A model generated the notes under the pieces. It was not told the DNA's origin and ran no database searches. It saw only the letters and a program-made list of their open reading frames with translations. From contig CAJNOP010000415.1 of assembly GCA_905250075.1 (NCBI GenBank), positions 69,846-133,845 on the forward strand: 64,000 bases of DNA, in the 5' to 3' direction. Below, piece after piece: positions 34,716 through 47,206 of the stretch (position 1 is the stretch's first letter; each line of letters starts with the position of its first letter). The DNA comes from Rotaria sp. Silwood1 (taxonomy: Eukaryota > Rotifera > Eurotatoria > Philodinida > Philodinidae). The position numbers and the translations under genes were made by a program.

Positions 34716-36837
34716 ATGACAACAACGACAGAATTTTCATTGACCACTTCGTCCAAGCGTCGACAAATTATGATTATTACTGGTGATGAAGATGTTCTTA
34801 AACAGATTCGAATCAGTAGTACGACATCAGAAGTTGAACCCATTCTAGTCGAATTTAGCAATGCTACTCAAGATACTTCTCATTTAACGGTAGTTAGCAT
34901 ACATTTAATTTTGCTTTCAAAGGTCAAACCTATTTTTGTTCATAGGTTGAAATGCAAGCATTAGTAAAACGGAAAAAGTCAAATTCAAGAACGTTGACAT
35001 GTGTCGTCTGTGGTGGAATAGCACATGGCTATAATTTTGATGCAATTACTTGTGCAAGTTGTAAAGCATTCTTTCGTCGTAATGCACACAAAGATCCGGT
35101 AGGTGTTGAGAAAAAGTATTATTTATCATAATCGTTTGAATATTCAAGTTTCATGAAAATCTTGATAAACGAAAGGATGAATGCACTGTTCTTGATTTTC
35201 TTTTGTATAGGAAAAGCTCAAATGTGAAAGTAATCAAAATTGTAAAATCAGTTTTGCGTCAGAACGTCGTTGCTCAGCATGTCGTCTAATCAAATGTCTC
35301 AATAGTGGTATGCGACGAGATCGACTTTTGACTGTATGTTTGAATGTATATCACAAATGATTCGCATAAATATTTCTTTGTCCTCTAGGATGAACAACGA
35401 GCAGCTAAACGTCGTAAAATTGAAGAAAATCGACAAGTCACATTGAATTTGCATAGTAACAAATCTGTACCACCGGTAGGTACTGTATTTGTCCATAATA
35501 GTAAATATGATTGTTAGTTGTATTTATGGTCAAGTCGCCTACAATTATAACTCGTTCTCCCATCGATTCGACCTCATCCATTTTATCCGTGCCCGTAACT
35601 CGACCTCTTCTTACTGTCAAAGAACAACAAGATATTGAAAATATTCAACTCTATTATCAAAAACGTATCGATCTAGGTAAATGTTGTTCCAATATACTTT
35701 CTTTTCGTTTTGTTCCTAACATTTGGATGAATCCATGAGAAGCATACCACATTTTCAGCAAAACTTTGCTCACTGGAGTTTTGATAGAAAAATTCTTTAG
35801 AGATGTCCATCGAAGTTTTTGTGACGCAGGATGAACTGAATACTGTAGTATCAAAAAGGTTGAAGACAACTTCATATTTTATATTAGAAAAGAAGAATTT
35901 TTTCGGAAAGCTAGTTCGCTTCTTATGCAATCTCACACTTTTTTTCATACGGTTATCAATTAGGTGTTAATGTAGAAAGCGAGAAATTTATTCTCCATGC
36001 AGACTGTCACATACATGTCATCAACAACAAGTTGCTTCCTTGATCATAACATGAGTCATAGCCTATATTGAGAAGGTCTTTGTATACATATTAAGCTATT
36101 CCATCGTGTTTCACGTTTCAATTCAGTAGAACTTGTACTGTAAGTTTTCTTTCTTATTTGAATTGTAAGCGGCTGACAATGGTTTACCATGGAATCCTTC
36201 GATGTGTCCAACGTCTATGTTACAATTTGTTAACTGTGGCTCAGTTACAGTGTTAAGATTATTATGTTTTTTTAAGCAAATATCTGACTTTGTTCAACTC
36301 AATATTGATGATAAAATGACTTTGATCAAATACAATCTTATACCGATTTCTATTTTGAATGCATCACTTTGTTATAAATTAGAAGCAGAACAATTTATCG
36401 AAGTCGATTCTGATGCACCAAGCGATGCGAAAGATATTCAAAAGTTTCATGGCACTGACATATACTTGAAAATCAAGAAGATTATCAGTGCATTGTCCAA
36501 GATAGGCCAGTTTGATGAACGTATTATTCAACTTTCTTTAGTAATCCTTCTATGCACGAAAGGTTTTTCAACTATGAAAAGTGACAACGAGCCAATACTA
36601 AATGATGGAATGGCTGTTTTTCGAGTACAAAGTTACTATACGGAATTGTTGTGGAAATATTTAGAAATGAATTATGGATCGAATGAAGTTCTACGTATAT
36701 TTAATACGCTCATCTCTCATTTTGTTGCATTACAAAATATCAATCGAGAACTGTACAATAACTTGCAAGATACTTTGTCGCCCATAGATGTTGAACATAT
36801 GTTGCCGATTATGAAAACACTTCTATTATTTTCATAA
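34716..36837 (+). CDS. nuclear hormone receptor
   Basis: Ligand-regulated transcription factor of the nuclear receptor superfamily. Six exons: 34716-34889, 34946-35098, 35211-35333, 35389-35475, 35535-35676, 36170-36837; all phases close and give 448 aa. The DNA-binding domain has both zinc modules: CVVCGGIAHGYNFDAITCASC, with P-box CASCKAFFRR, then CESNQNC...CSACRLIKC in C-x5-C-x9-C-x2-C spacing. A basic hinge follows (EQRAAKRRKIEE). The ligand-binding domain of the last exon has the helix-3/5 region (FKQISDFVQLNIDDKMTLIK) and ends in MLPIMKTLLLFS, without an obvious AF-2 acidic motif. The P-box has Ala where many receptors have Glu-Gly, so the subfamily is unclear. The 493-bp last intron is long; a small missed exon there is possible. 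Confidence 0.93.
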
Positions 36838-39788
36838 TGCTCCTTTCTCGAAAGTAAAAATAAAAATAATGAAAAACGAATCTGTAAAAAAAAACATCCA
36901 AAGACAGTTATATAGTACTGAAGTACAAAACTATTTCACAACTTATAAAAGACTAAACAATAGTTTATCAACGATGTAAATAAATTAGACAATACGATTA
37001 CAAAAAAGAGTTTAACGTAATTAAGATCATCAATTGGATGAGCTATGTAGAGCTGAGTCCATGGAATCAAATTGAAAAGATCGAGAATCTAATTGTTGAG
37101 ATTTTCTCTCAATGAATTCAGATCAACGAATCCTCTTTTCTTTTTGCATTGTCCAAGTGTTGGCCTTAGTCTGCATGCTAAACAACCGAATGAGAACGTT
37201 TCAAGCAGATGCATTCTCCCGCCAATTATTCATGTATGAACTTGATCAATTTGACTATAGGACTTTAGTGTATAAATCAATAAATAAAAAGTTGAATTTT
37301 GACAAAATGAAAACAAAGATTAATTGAAGAATCAATATTAATTCGCGAACATTTTGTGTTACAGTAGACTCTTCAGTATATACACAAAATGATCTGTAGA
37401 AATGAATTTGAATTTTTTTTTAGTGTCGTTTTTTCTTATAAGTATTAGGTAAAACTAACTGATTTTAAGTAAACATACTAAACCGTACGCCTAGATTGAT
37501 GTGTCGTAATTATTTAGTTTGGATGAAGATTGCCGGTTACTTTCTTAGTCTGTATAAGAAATTCTTCCATCATACTATACTATTGAATTATATTTTTAAT
37601 TAACAAATCGAAATCATTATCACCAAAAAAAAAAGAAAGACAAAAATATTTATATATGATTTCCCTGTTGTTCAAAACTTGAACTGGCTGGTTTGACAAA
37701 TTCGATCACAATCTTGAACTATTTTCTCTAGTAATATTCAGCTATCGCAATTCAACTATGGCACATTTTAATAATTAATAAAAAAGATAATGCTTAAATC
37801 TCACTGAAATTAATTTAATTACAAAGGACCTTTATGCAGAATTCTTTAGATATTACAGCGAAAGTAAATGGATCATGAACTTGAGTATGATTCACATTGT
37901 ATTTAGTTTACTTTTGATAAGAGCCCCTTAAAGGTAGCTAAAATTCTGTAAGATGCAGAGAAAGCGCTTTGCAAAATCATTGAATCATGAATTTTTCACA
38001 ATATTTCGGATATTGTGGAACTGCTATTAGCATTTTATTAAAATGTCGTTGCATTTCTAAAAGCTTATAAAGAATGAATAACCGAAAATCAACTGATTGA
38101 AACTCATAACATCATAAAATCAGTCTTAATCAGGCAGCATAACTTTATTCACTTAATTAAAACTTGCTTTTGCCTGCTTATGTTCTTTGTCGAGTCAATC
38201 CAGCCAGACGAAAGATTTGCATAGAGAATGAGTGAAGATGGTATGATCTTCTTTTCATTTAGTCTCATTAAATCTACACCCACATACCCTGTTTAAAAGA
38301 GAAGAAAGGTTAAAATGACAATTGGATTTTTTTTTCTTAGGCATATTCTTCATCTGTGTACAATTAGACAAGGACTTAATTAGAACACAGCAAATCTTTA
38401 TAAAGATGACTAATTGAATGAAACAAGACTTTGATAGTTAAAACTATGAAAAATAGAGGAGAAAAACATGACAAGTATGATAAATTAATGCATTCATTCA
38501 TGAAAACACAACTCTCAAGGAAATTAAATTGTTAATCAAAATGTTTAATATGTATTAAAGTCATAATGTCTTGAATCATAATTACATGTGAAGATATAGT
38601 AATTATTTTTTTTTTCTATTAAAAGTGTCTATTATATCGATTCAAATTTTAGAATACAATTGTATTCATATAAAATTTAGCAGATGTTAACCATTGGTTA
38701 TATTATGTTATTAAAAACAAAATTGAATAAAATTTTATTTGAATAAGCATTTATCTATAACAATATTTATAAAATGTCTTGGATCTATACTGTTTATCTT
38801 GAATGAATAAAAGTACTTGCAAGTAGCCTATAAATAATTCTGTTCTCGAAGTACTATTTTATGTTTGTGTTTTAGAAGATTTGTTTTTGATTTTGTATGT
38901 AGAACTACAATTAGATTAATTTGATTCGATACATATTTTTGAATTATTGAAGCTAAAAATAATAGCTCGCTTTTATTAAACATCCAATCTGTCAATATTC
39001 TCGAAATACATAGTATCTACGGATTATTTCTATCTATAGCTATTTTAAAGAAAAAGATATTCCTACTCTATCAGATAAATAGACTACTATAATGAGATAC
39101 TCATATTTCTTACGTTTTGATTTCCGTTGAAAATTCATGTTTTTTTGAAATGTCACACGTCAGAATGAATGTATTCTTCATATTTTACCAGTTTCAAAGT
39201 GAAAGTGATATTGTCGAACATACAACAGAAAAGATCTGTGCTAAATAATATTTGATATCTTTTTTTATGGATTACTAAAAATAGATATATGTTCATTATC
39301 ATCATCTTTTATCTTCTTATACTTTCTGTTTAAAATGAGAACATTTATAATTAGAAACTATTACTTCTGTATTAACAATATATATTAAATAGTCTATTTA
39401 ATACATGATAATCTGAATCTATATTTTCATTGTGTGTTCAAGAGAAATTGAAGTTGTGATATTCAATTATCTTCTCAGAATGCAACCTATAAGCACGCCT
39501 ACTATGTCTTCCTAATAGAGTTCTATTAAGCATGAGTAGGGAAAAAAAAGATCATATAATGAGGCTGTTTTTAATTAAACTAACTAGTAAACCTTTGATA
39601 TTTCATTGCTATTTGTATTAATACCTTTACAAAATAACTTTTTGAAGAACTTGTACATTAATATCTTTTTTTGTAATTTTTTTAAAATTATATGATTATT
39701 AAAACTACACTATTTTTCAGGATTTTTTTTTTATTACTTCGAATATAATTATTTTGTGTCGACCCAAGCGTGATTTTGAATTTGAAAC
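36838..39788. other. 3-kb AT-rich spacer
   Basis: Contains one ATG-initiated 71-codon ORF at 37112-37327 (+) with a hydrophobic N-terminus (LFSFCIVQVLALVCML) that could be a small secreted peptide but has no supporting homology. Nothing else recognised. Confidence 0.35.
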
Positions 39789-40839
39789 ATGTCATCATCA
39801 GCGATTACAACCTCTCAAATATTTGCTGCCCAACAAGTGATTCTTTATGGTGGTATATCAATTCTCATTACTGGTGTCATTGGTGGATTTCTTAATATCA
39901 TTGTTTTTCTTAGTCTTCAAACATTTCGACAAAATTCATGTGCATTCTATTTAACTATCATGTCTATTGTTAATATTGGACAATTACTTACTGGTTTATT
40001 ATCTCGTATTACAATTACTGGTTTTTCTATTGATTGGACTCAAATATCTTTATTCTATTGTAAATTTCGATATTTTATTTTTCAAACTTGTGCATTATTA
40101 TCATTTACATGTATTTGTTTGGCAACAATTGATCAATATTTTGCAACTTGTTTTCGTCCTTATTGGCAACAATTTTGTAATATTAAATTAAGTCATCGGA
40201 TAATAATAGTATTCATGTTCTTTTGGATGATACATGGAATTCCATATTTGATATTTTATAATCATGTTAAATTACCTAATTCAGAAATGTTATTTTGTAC
40301 AAGTACAAATGAAATTTTTCTTCAATATCATACTTATATTTTTCTTCTTACACTTACTGGCATTTTACCGGTATTTATAACAGGTATATTTGGATTTTTA
40401 GCTTATTATAATGTACGACATATAGCTTATCGAACAGTACCACTTGTTCGACGTGAATTAGACAAACAAATGACAGTTATGGTTTTAGTACAAGTTGTTT
40501 TAAAATTCTTTACTATTGTACCATTTATTATTGTCAATACTCTTGCTTTTAATACAAGTATTACGCAAGATCCAATTATTGTTGCTCGAATACAACTAGC
40601 TGGTTCTGTAGTCGTCTGTTTATATTATGCATTTTTTGCGGTAATGAATAAATCTATTGAATAGTTTTTTTTCTTCATATTTTGCTTTTCTTTTTTGTTT
40701 AATATAGAGTCCATTTTATATTTATATATGTGTATCTGAACGATTTCGTCAACAATTCGTTCATGTTATCTTTAAAATTTATATAAATCGATGGTCACGT
40801 CAAAAAATGAATAATAATCAAGTAATTCCACAAGCATGA
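39789..40839 (+). CDS. class A (rhodopsin-like) G-protein-coupled receptor
   Basis: Two exons, 39789-40640 and 40708-40839 (67-bp intron), give 327 aa. Seven hydrophobic segments are visible. TM1 has GGFLNIIVFLSL, corresponding to the GN motif of class A. TM3 ends in CLATIDQYFATC, so the DRY motif is DQY. The conserved Cys before TM3 (FYCKFRY) and in ECL2 (LFCTST) are present. TM7 is read across the splice as VCLYYAFFASPFYIYICVSERFRQQF, with SPFYIY in the NPxxY position. The N-terminus is short with no signal peptide. Ligand unknown; such receptors are usually annotated as peptide (FMRFamide-like) receptors in rotifers. Confidence 0.88.
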
Positions 40840-43800
40840 AATTCAAGAATCATACTTATCATAATTTTATCATGAACTTGTGACTAGTCTTTGATTTTAC
40901 AACAAACATTGAAATTTGTGAGAAAAAAATTTTTCTCATAGAAACCTTCTCTTCTATATTTGAACAATAAATATGTCTAAGTTATAGTTAGTTCAAGAAA
41001 TAAATGACAATAATTAGTGTAATTTTATCATTTCATTGAATCGATTCTTTGTTGTTCCGGTAGCTACGTACTTGCATATTGTTAAAAGAAACGAATAACG
41101 TCTAACTTGTATTAAAGTATGCTATTGATTAGGAGCTTGTTATTATTTTACATGCTGAACATACGATAGACAAAAACAGTCTCGTCATAACAATATAATA
41201 CGTGCTATATTGCTTCTAGTCAGAATAGATATTGTATTTTACAGTGGTTCAGTAATCGATGTTGTTCAGCAGAAGTCTTTCAAGACATTCTACTTAATCC
41301 AAATGTTGAGTTAGAATAAATGCACATATTTTTTGGGTCTAATGACTGTGCATTTCAATGTGATGATGAACAATGCATAACTCGGATAGTGTCCGTATGT
41401 TGGAATGTGTGATATATATTGTTTTGTTTGTCAATCTTTGTTCAAACTTAGTACAGGTTTTCTCCTAGCTACTTTGATCTTGAACGAGTCAGTTTACAGA
41501 AGATGTCAGAGATCGAGATCGACAATATTTGACATCAAATGGCGAGGCACATTATCGTCAGCTTTTGTCAATGCATCTCAAGATATTATCTTGTCTAGTA
41601 ATATAAGCGAATAAGCGGCATTATATTATTTCTATTTTGATACTAACTACCACAATCGATTAAAAATGTAAATCGAAAAAATGAAAGTTTCAGGTAGTGA
41701 CTACAACAAAAGGACGAATGAAGAGAGAACATATTTTTCTGATTGACTTCACCAACTTAGAACAATTCATGGATTTGTTTGCAAACGCGACGATCCAATC
41801 CATGAACTCATCAAATTAACATTGAAAACATGCTCTATATTTACTCATCCATCTAGTTATTGATCAGATGTGTATTATCGTTGACTAGTTAAAAACCTTA
41901 TCTGTTCATTTATATGCAGCATTTATTTTATCAGAGATCGAGGCTTACCAATCTGATATTAAATAAGCACCATGAATATACTCTAATCATTCCATTTGAT
42001 TGAATAGAATCATTAGAGATTCGAAAACAATCGAAAATTCTCTTTCATCATTTGAAATCAAGCTCAAGCGAAAAGTGCTTGTTTGTATCAAAAATTATTG
42101 TGTATTCTACATTAATGCTGTTCGGATTGACAATGAGAAGCAAACAACGTATTTTCCTTTCAAAGAAAATCAAAAGAAAATAGAAAAAAGACACAAGATC
42201 AAAAGACAACAGGATGTGGGTGTAAGTGTCCTTGTTGTTATTCTTCGTACACACACCCATATCCTTCATCTGTCCGTACCGCCTTCGTACATACGCATAA
42301 TTTTATTGTTTTAAATTTAATCATTATACGACTCTTGATTATCATGAATATCGCATAGATGAAAAAGAAAGCTAATACTTTCCCGACAATGCAAATTTTT
42401 CAACGTCACTACTTTGTACTTGTTACAATTTCTACTAAGATTTAAGCTGTCAGTTTTCTACTAAAGGATCGATTCTCTCAATGTTGAAATCAGTCCATAA
42501 ATGATTGTTATGAAGTTGATCATTGTGTTTAACAATATTGTATTAAGTTCTGGATTACTTCCATAGTTTGCTTTCACCTTTTTCACTTTTGAACTGAAAA
42601 AGAGACAAGATACTATTTTTAGTCTTTATTTAGGAAGATCGTCAGTTATAACTATGGTTATTATATTGATGGAAAACAAACAAATTCTGATTTCTGCTTA
42701 CATAACTAATAGCTTCGATCAAAAATCATCAAGTTGTGAATGCATATTGCATATCTACTGATCTTATTCTTCTTCTTCAAATTCTTCTGAGCACAGAACA
42801 ACCAAATGGCAAAATAAATCATGATTATTATTTTTCTTTTCACTGTCATTTAATTGATGATGAAGAAAAATAACGTACATGTTGTACAGCCAAGTATTTC
42901 AGCGCAAGATCCTGAGTTCTATCTAATATGTTAATTTTTTTCATTTCTATCATTTAACACTTCCTTTCTTCACATTTGTTCTACTGTTGAACATGTAATT
43001 ACAAATAAAAATTCATTCAATGAACCGCCCAGTGATGGTACTGATAAATCAGTGTCTTGATATTATACTTCGATTATTCGTAGCACATTTCTAGTTGTGT
43101 TTTATATATTTTCAGAACCTGACAAGACTGATGAACACATATACAACCGGCAATCGGGAATCTTTCGATGAAAATAGTTGATATAAGGACATTGCAGATA
43201 CTGATAATATTTGTTATATAAACAAATCATCACTGTATAAAGACTATTAAAAAAGAACTTTTTTAAAAACAAAAATTAAGAGAAATAATTTCGTTCCATC
43301 GCTGGGAAACAACACTGGTAAACTTGATCAGATATACTGGAGGTTTCCCACCGAAACTTCAACATGCTCTATTTTGCACATTCCATCATCCTTTTTCTCG
43401 CTTGAGTACAAATCCTTTACCATCTGTTCACCGATTTCCAACAGTTGAAATTCAAATATTATACTTCACTAGACTTAACTATGTATATCGTTACCTTTGT
43501 TAGAAGGATTTCTTTTTTCGCTTCTGTCTATGATGAACAACGACATTCAATGTGTGCTACGCTTCGTGTAAAGCATTAGAAAAATCTATTGATTGTTATC
43601 TTCTATTTCAAAAAACACCGCTGATGATCCATAGGTCTTTATGGCAAGAAAATAGAACACGCTGTCGTTGTCTGCACAGATCAAAACGTTTTGTTTCGTA
43701 CATCGATGTGCTTAGTATAGTCATCATCACAGGAATATCATCGCATAACATGATAGTTTCAACTGTAATGTTTGGCGAAAGAGATTTGCAATGCTTTACA

Positions 43801-44091
43801 GAGTCGTCAGAACTCTTCAAACTTCGTTTTGTTCGTTCTTTTTTTATGCACGTGACCAAACACATGTTGTTAAAAATTGGAAGATATTCTATTATTGTAA
43901 TTATGAGTATTTATAGAAACGTAGAAAAAAAAATCAAGAGAAACAATTTTTTTTTCCATTATGCTATCGAACTCTTTGGCATTACGATTGTAGAAAAGAA
44001 GAACAAAGAAAAAAAAATACATTTTTTTTTCTTTCATCATTCATTGTTACTAACACACCATTTACACATTCGATACTTCGAGAAAACAACT
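40840..44091. other. 3.2-kb AT-rich spacer
   Basis: Contains the TGTGGG-type hairpin at 42213-42265. Other short ORFs, including the plus-strand frame before 44092, look like untranslated or chance sequence. Confidence 0.4.
42213..42265. repeat. hairpin with inverted GGATGTGGGTGT arms
   Basis: Left arm GGATGTGGGTGTAAGTG faces right arm CACACACCCATATCC across a ~20-bp loop. Similar hairpins occur at 45354-45397 and 52006-52063. The TGTGGG core matches the bdelloid telomere repeat as I recall it. Confidence 0.55.
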
Positions 44092-44280
44092 ATGTCATCG
44101 TCAGCTATTGATCAACACAAAATTAGTACACCCGGTAAAACAAGTGAATTAGTTGAAGCTGCTATTGAAGCATCACCTAATCGTCCACCACCTGTTGGTG
44201 GTGCTACATCATCTCAAAATGAAACTGCACCGTCGGATAGTATTGTTACAACTAGTATTACAGACAGACCTCAAAATTAA
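44092..44280 (+). CDS. possible small protein, 62 aa
   Basis: ATG at 44092 follows a pyrimidine-rich leader. The product is hydrophilic, beginning MSSSAIDQHK with a Pro-rich segment NRPPPVGGATSS. Composition is less AT-driven than the surrounding frames. AATAAA-like signals follow within about 200 bp. The frame continues open upstream to 43552, but that part looks like leader. No family recognised. Confidence 0.4.
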   Translation: MSSSAIDQHKISTPGKTSELVEAAIEASPNRPPPVGGATSSQNETAPSDSIVTTSITDRPQN

Positions 44281-45353
44281 ACATTATTATATCATCTCAT
44301 AAAGACAATTTAAAATTTTTCCATCGCTCTTGATTTTGTATTTATAAACGATCAAATTAATTTTCTTTTTAAATATGTGTGTAGAGAATAATCCAGTATT
44401 TTTCTTCTTGATAATTATTATCTTGTATATAAATTCAATTTAATAAAAGAAAGGAACAATGAAATTTCGTACTCATTCACATCAATTGAGGTGAATTGAA
44501 ATATACGTAAATGATGTTGTAATGGAAGGAAGAGAACACGACAAGTAAATATAAATCATCAGAGCACGGCTATCATAGCAAATAGAACACAAAAGAAATG
44601 TGTTGCTAAAGATATAGATATTAATCGATCGAAATACTCTTAAATTATATCAATTAAACATTCGATGATACTATTACTAGAACGATTTTATATTGGTTTG
44701 AATCTTTATGTATTGTTCCATAGACGAGAAACAAGATTCATAACATTGAAGTTTACCTGAAAAAAATATCAATCATTACCATCGATAACATTTGATGAAT
44801 TTGAAACTTATTTATATGCTTTCCAACTCGTTTCAATGCCTACTACTAAATGTATGAAACCAATTTAAAAGTCCATGTCTGTACACATTCTGTTTTGATT
44901 ATTATAATATATTCGGTCCAGAGAAATTCCAAAGTTTTTTTCTATCTGGGATATTCTTGTGTCCATCGTTCTTTTCCAAAATTTGAAAAAATCTAGATGT
45001 AGAGTGCATATAAAAGATGACATCTATTCAATCAAACTGATTCCTGATGCTCTTAATTTATTACTTTTTTCTTAATTGAATCGGTCTCGAAATATCATTT
45101 TCTCCCGCTTCAAGCATAATTTACCATCAATTTAGATCATCAAATTATCGGTTTTGTTGTAATCATTAGAACTGTATTTTTAATAACAGGTGAGAATTAA
45201 AATTTGAAATGTCTTTGAATATTCTCGAAGATCAATTATTAGTTGATTTGAGAATGTATTCTAGTTCGCTTATCCTTTAGAACTATTTATACTCTACTGG
45301 AAGGACTAAAAGAAGAGTAATTCTAAAACACTTACGCTAGGAGATGCCTCGGA

Positions 45354-45397
45354 TGTGAATGTGAGTGTGATTGAAAGGAAGACCCACACCAACATCC
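45354..45397. repeat. hairpin with GGATGT / ACATCC arms
   Basis: Left arm GGATGTGAATGTGAGTGTG pairs imperfectly with right arm CCCACACCAACATCC. It is the second member of the TGTGGG hairpin group in this window. Confidence 0.45.
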
Positions 45398-45399
45398 TT

Positions 45400-45811
45400 G
45401 TATACTATAATTTGATTTCAAATTCTCGTGAAGAACTCTTAGATATCTCGAGGATGAGGATTTCGGTGTTTCCATAAATCTTTCGAACGATCCGAGAAGA
45501 TTTTCTCAATGAAATATTGACATACGTAGACGTTCTATCATATTTCGATAAAATTTATACCGCAAATAGCCATAATGTAGGGTTACAAATGGATCATTGG
45601 CTAACTCAAAAGATCTTTCTATCATTGAGTTACAAAATTCACAGCGGAGCTTGACGGCACCTACTGTAACTTGGTTCTAGCTTGAGTAATTTTGGCGCTG
45701 ATGGTACCATCGATCTACATACTCTGCGAACTACCTGTCGATCAATTTTCAGACGTTTAGCTCTTATAGAAACCAAGATCCGAGGGAGGAAGATACTTTT
45801 GACCAGTAGTG
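45400..45811 (-). mobile_element. Tc1/mariner-like terminus, probably a decayed element
   Basis: Read on the minus strand from 45811, the sequence starts CACTACTGGTCAAAAGTATC next to a TA dinucleotide, the usual form of a Tc1/mariner inverted terminus. The following ~100 bp (AAACGTCTGAAAATTGATCG and on) resembles the start of a transposase helix-turn-helix region, but stops interrupt it. The opposite terminus was not found, so the left boundary is a guess. Confidence 0.45.
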
Positions 45812-47206
45812 TATACAAAATTTAGACTGTTTCATAATTTCCAGTAAAGTTTGTTCTAATATTACGATTATGAAGCGAATTTATTCATTTACAGCAGGTG
45901 GTGTCGGTGAGTGTTTTGACAAACAAAACTCCTCTGAGCCGTTAGCCACCACTTGCTCACGTGTCTCTCGGTATGCATTAAATATATCATTAGTAGTAAA
46001 TTTTGAATAAAATTTTTGAATTACATGAAGTATTGTGCATACTGTTGTAGTAATTAATTGAATTAAAAGCATTAAAAAATTAATTGACAAGCTTTTTTAA
46101 TTGACCAACAGGTAATTTTGTTATGACAACTCGAATATGTACATGCTAAATGAATATTATGTACAATGGCTAATGCAATGATCATCATCAATATTGGTTA
46201 GAAAAAAAAAACAACATGATGCAAAGAAAAGAACCAATACAAACACGATTGATACTAGTCAAAACAAGAAATTATAATGAAAGAGTATCAGATGGATGAA
46301 GAATCATATGATGTAGGCAACAAAGAACAAAACTATTTCCAATCAAATCAAACAACAAATCCATCCATTAATGAACGAATAAGTAATTCAAAAAAGAGTT
46401 CACTTATATTCATACATGTTGCACTTAATTAGCAAATAATACATGGATTCTTAAATAATGAACAACGTGTAAAAATCACTATATTAAAAATATTTTCAAC
46501 GAGACCCCAAAAATATAGGCTTTGAGGTGCGATAATTAAATTATTTTGTAGCACTTGTCAATGCAGATAAATCTGAAATTCCGATAGATATCTTGATCTA
46601 AAAAACAGCTATAATTTTTAAAAAAGTCCATATATGAATATGGATTCAAAAACCTTTACATTTATAAGCATAATAAAAGCCATAAGAATAAATTAAAAGA
46701 ATTTCAATTGTATAGTTCTTAGCCAGCTTTTTATGGCCAATCTTTTGGAACAAAATACAAAATTTTATCGTTTAGCCAAGCTGAGATATATGCACAATAA
46801 AAAAAGAAAAAAAAAAAAGGTTACTTTTTTTTCTAGTACATCTTTTACACTTTAATCTGCATTGATTATTCAAGATAAATATACAATTAGATGCAGTACC
46901 GTTTTATACTTTCGTGCTATATAAATAATGTTTAAAAACAAACGGCATGTGATAACAAAAAGAAAAAAAATACCAAGGGAAAATATTCATTTGATTTTCA
47001 CTCAAAAGTAATCTTCTTTGAATTACAACGTTGGGAAATCTTCTTTTTTTTTCCTTCTTTTGTTTAGATTTTCTGCATTGAGCTGTTAGTTAAAATAAAA
47101 TCATACTATTTAGTGAATTTACAATCTTTGATTTATTTATTTAAAAATAATTAGCATTCTATACAACAAAAATATAAACAAAATATATTCGAAACATCAA
47201 AATTTT

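Larger units (their letters stand above)
44281..47206. other. 2.9-kb AT-rich spacer with a Tc1-like end and one hairpin
   Basis: Apart from the hairpin at 45354-45397 and the Tc1/mariner-like end near 45811, nothing is recognised. Short ORFs here are AT-driven. Confidence 0.4.

Noticed and set aside
37112..37327. 71-codon ORF with hydrophobic N-terminus as a neuropeptide precursor
   Set aside because: No dibasic cleavage pattern or repeats; too short to support.
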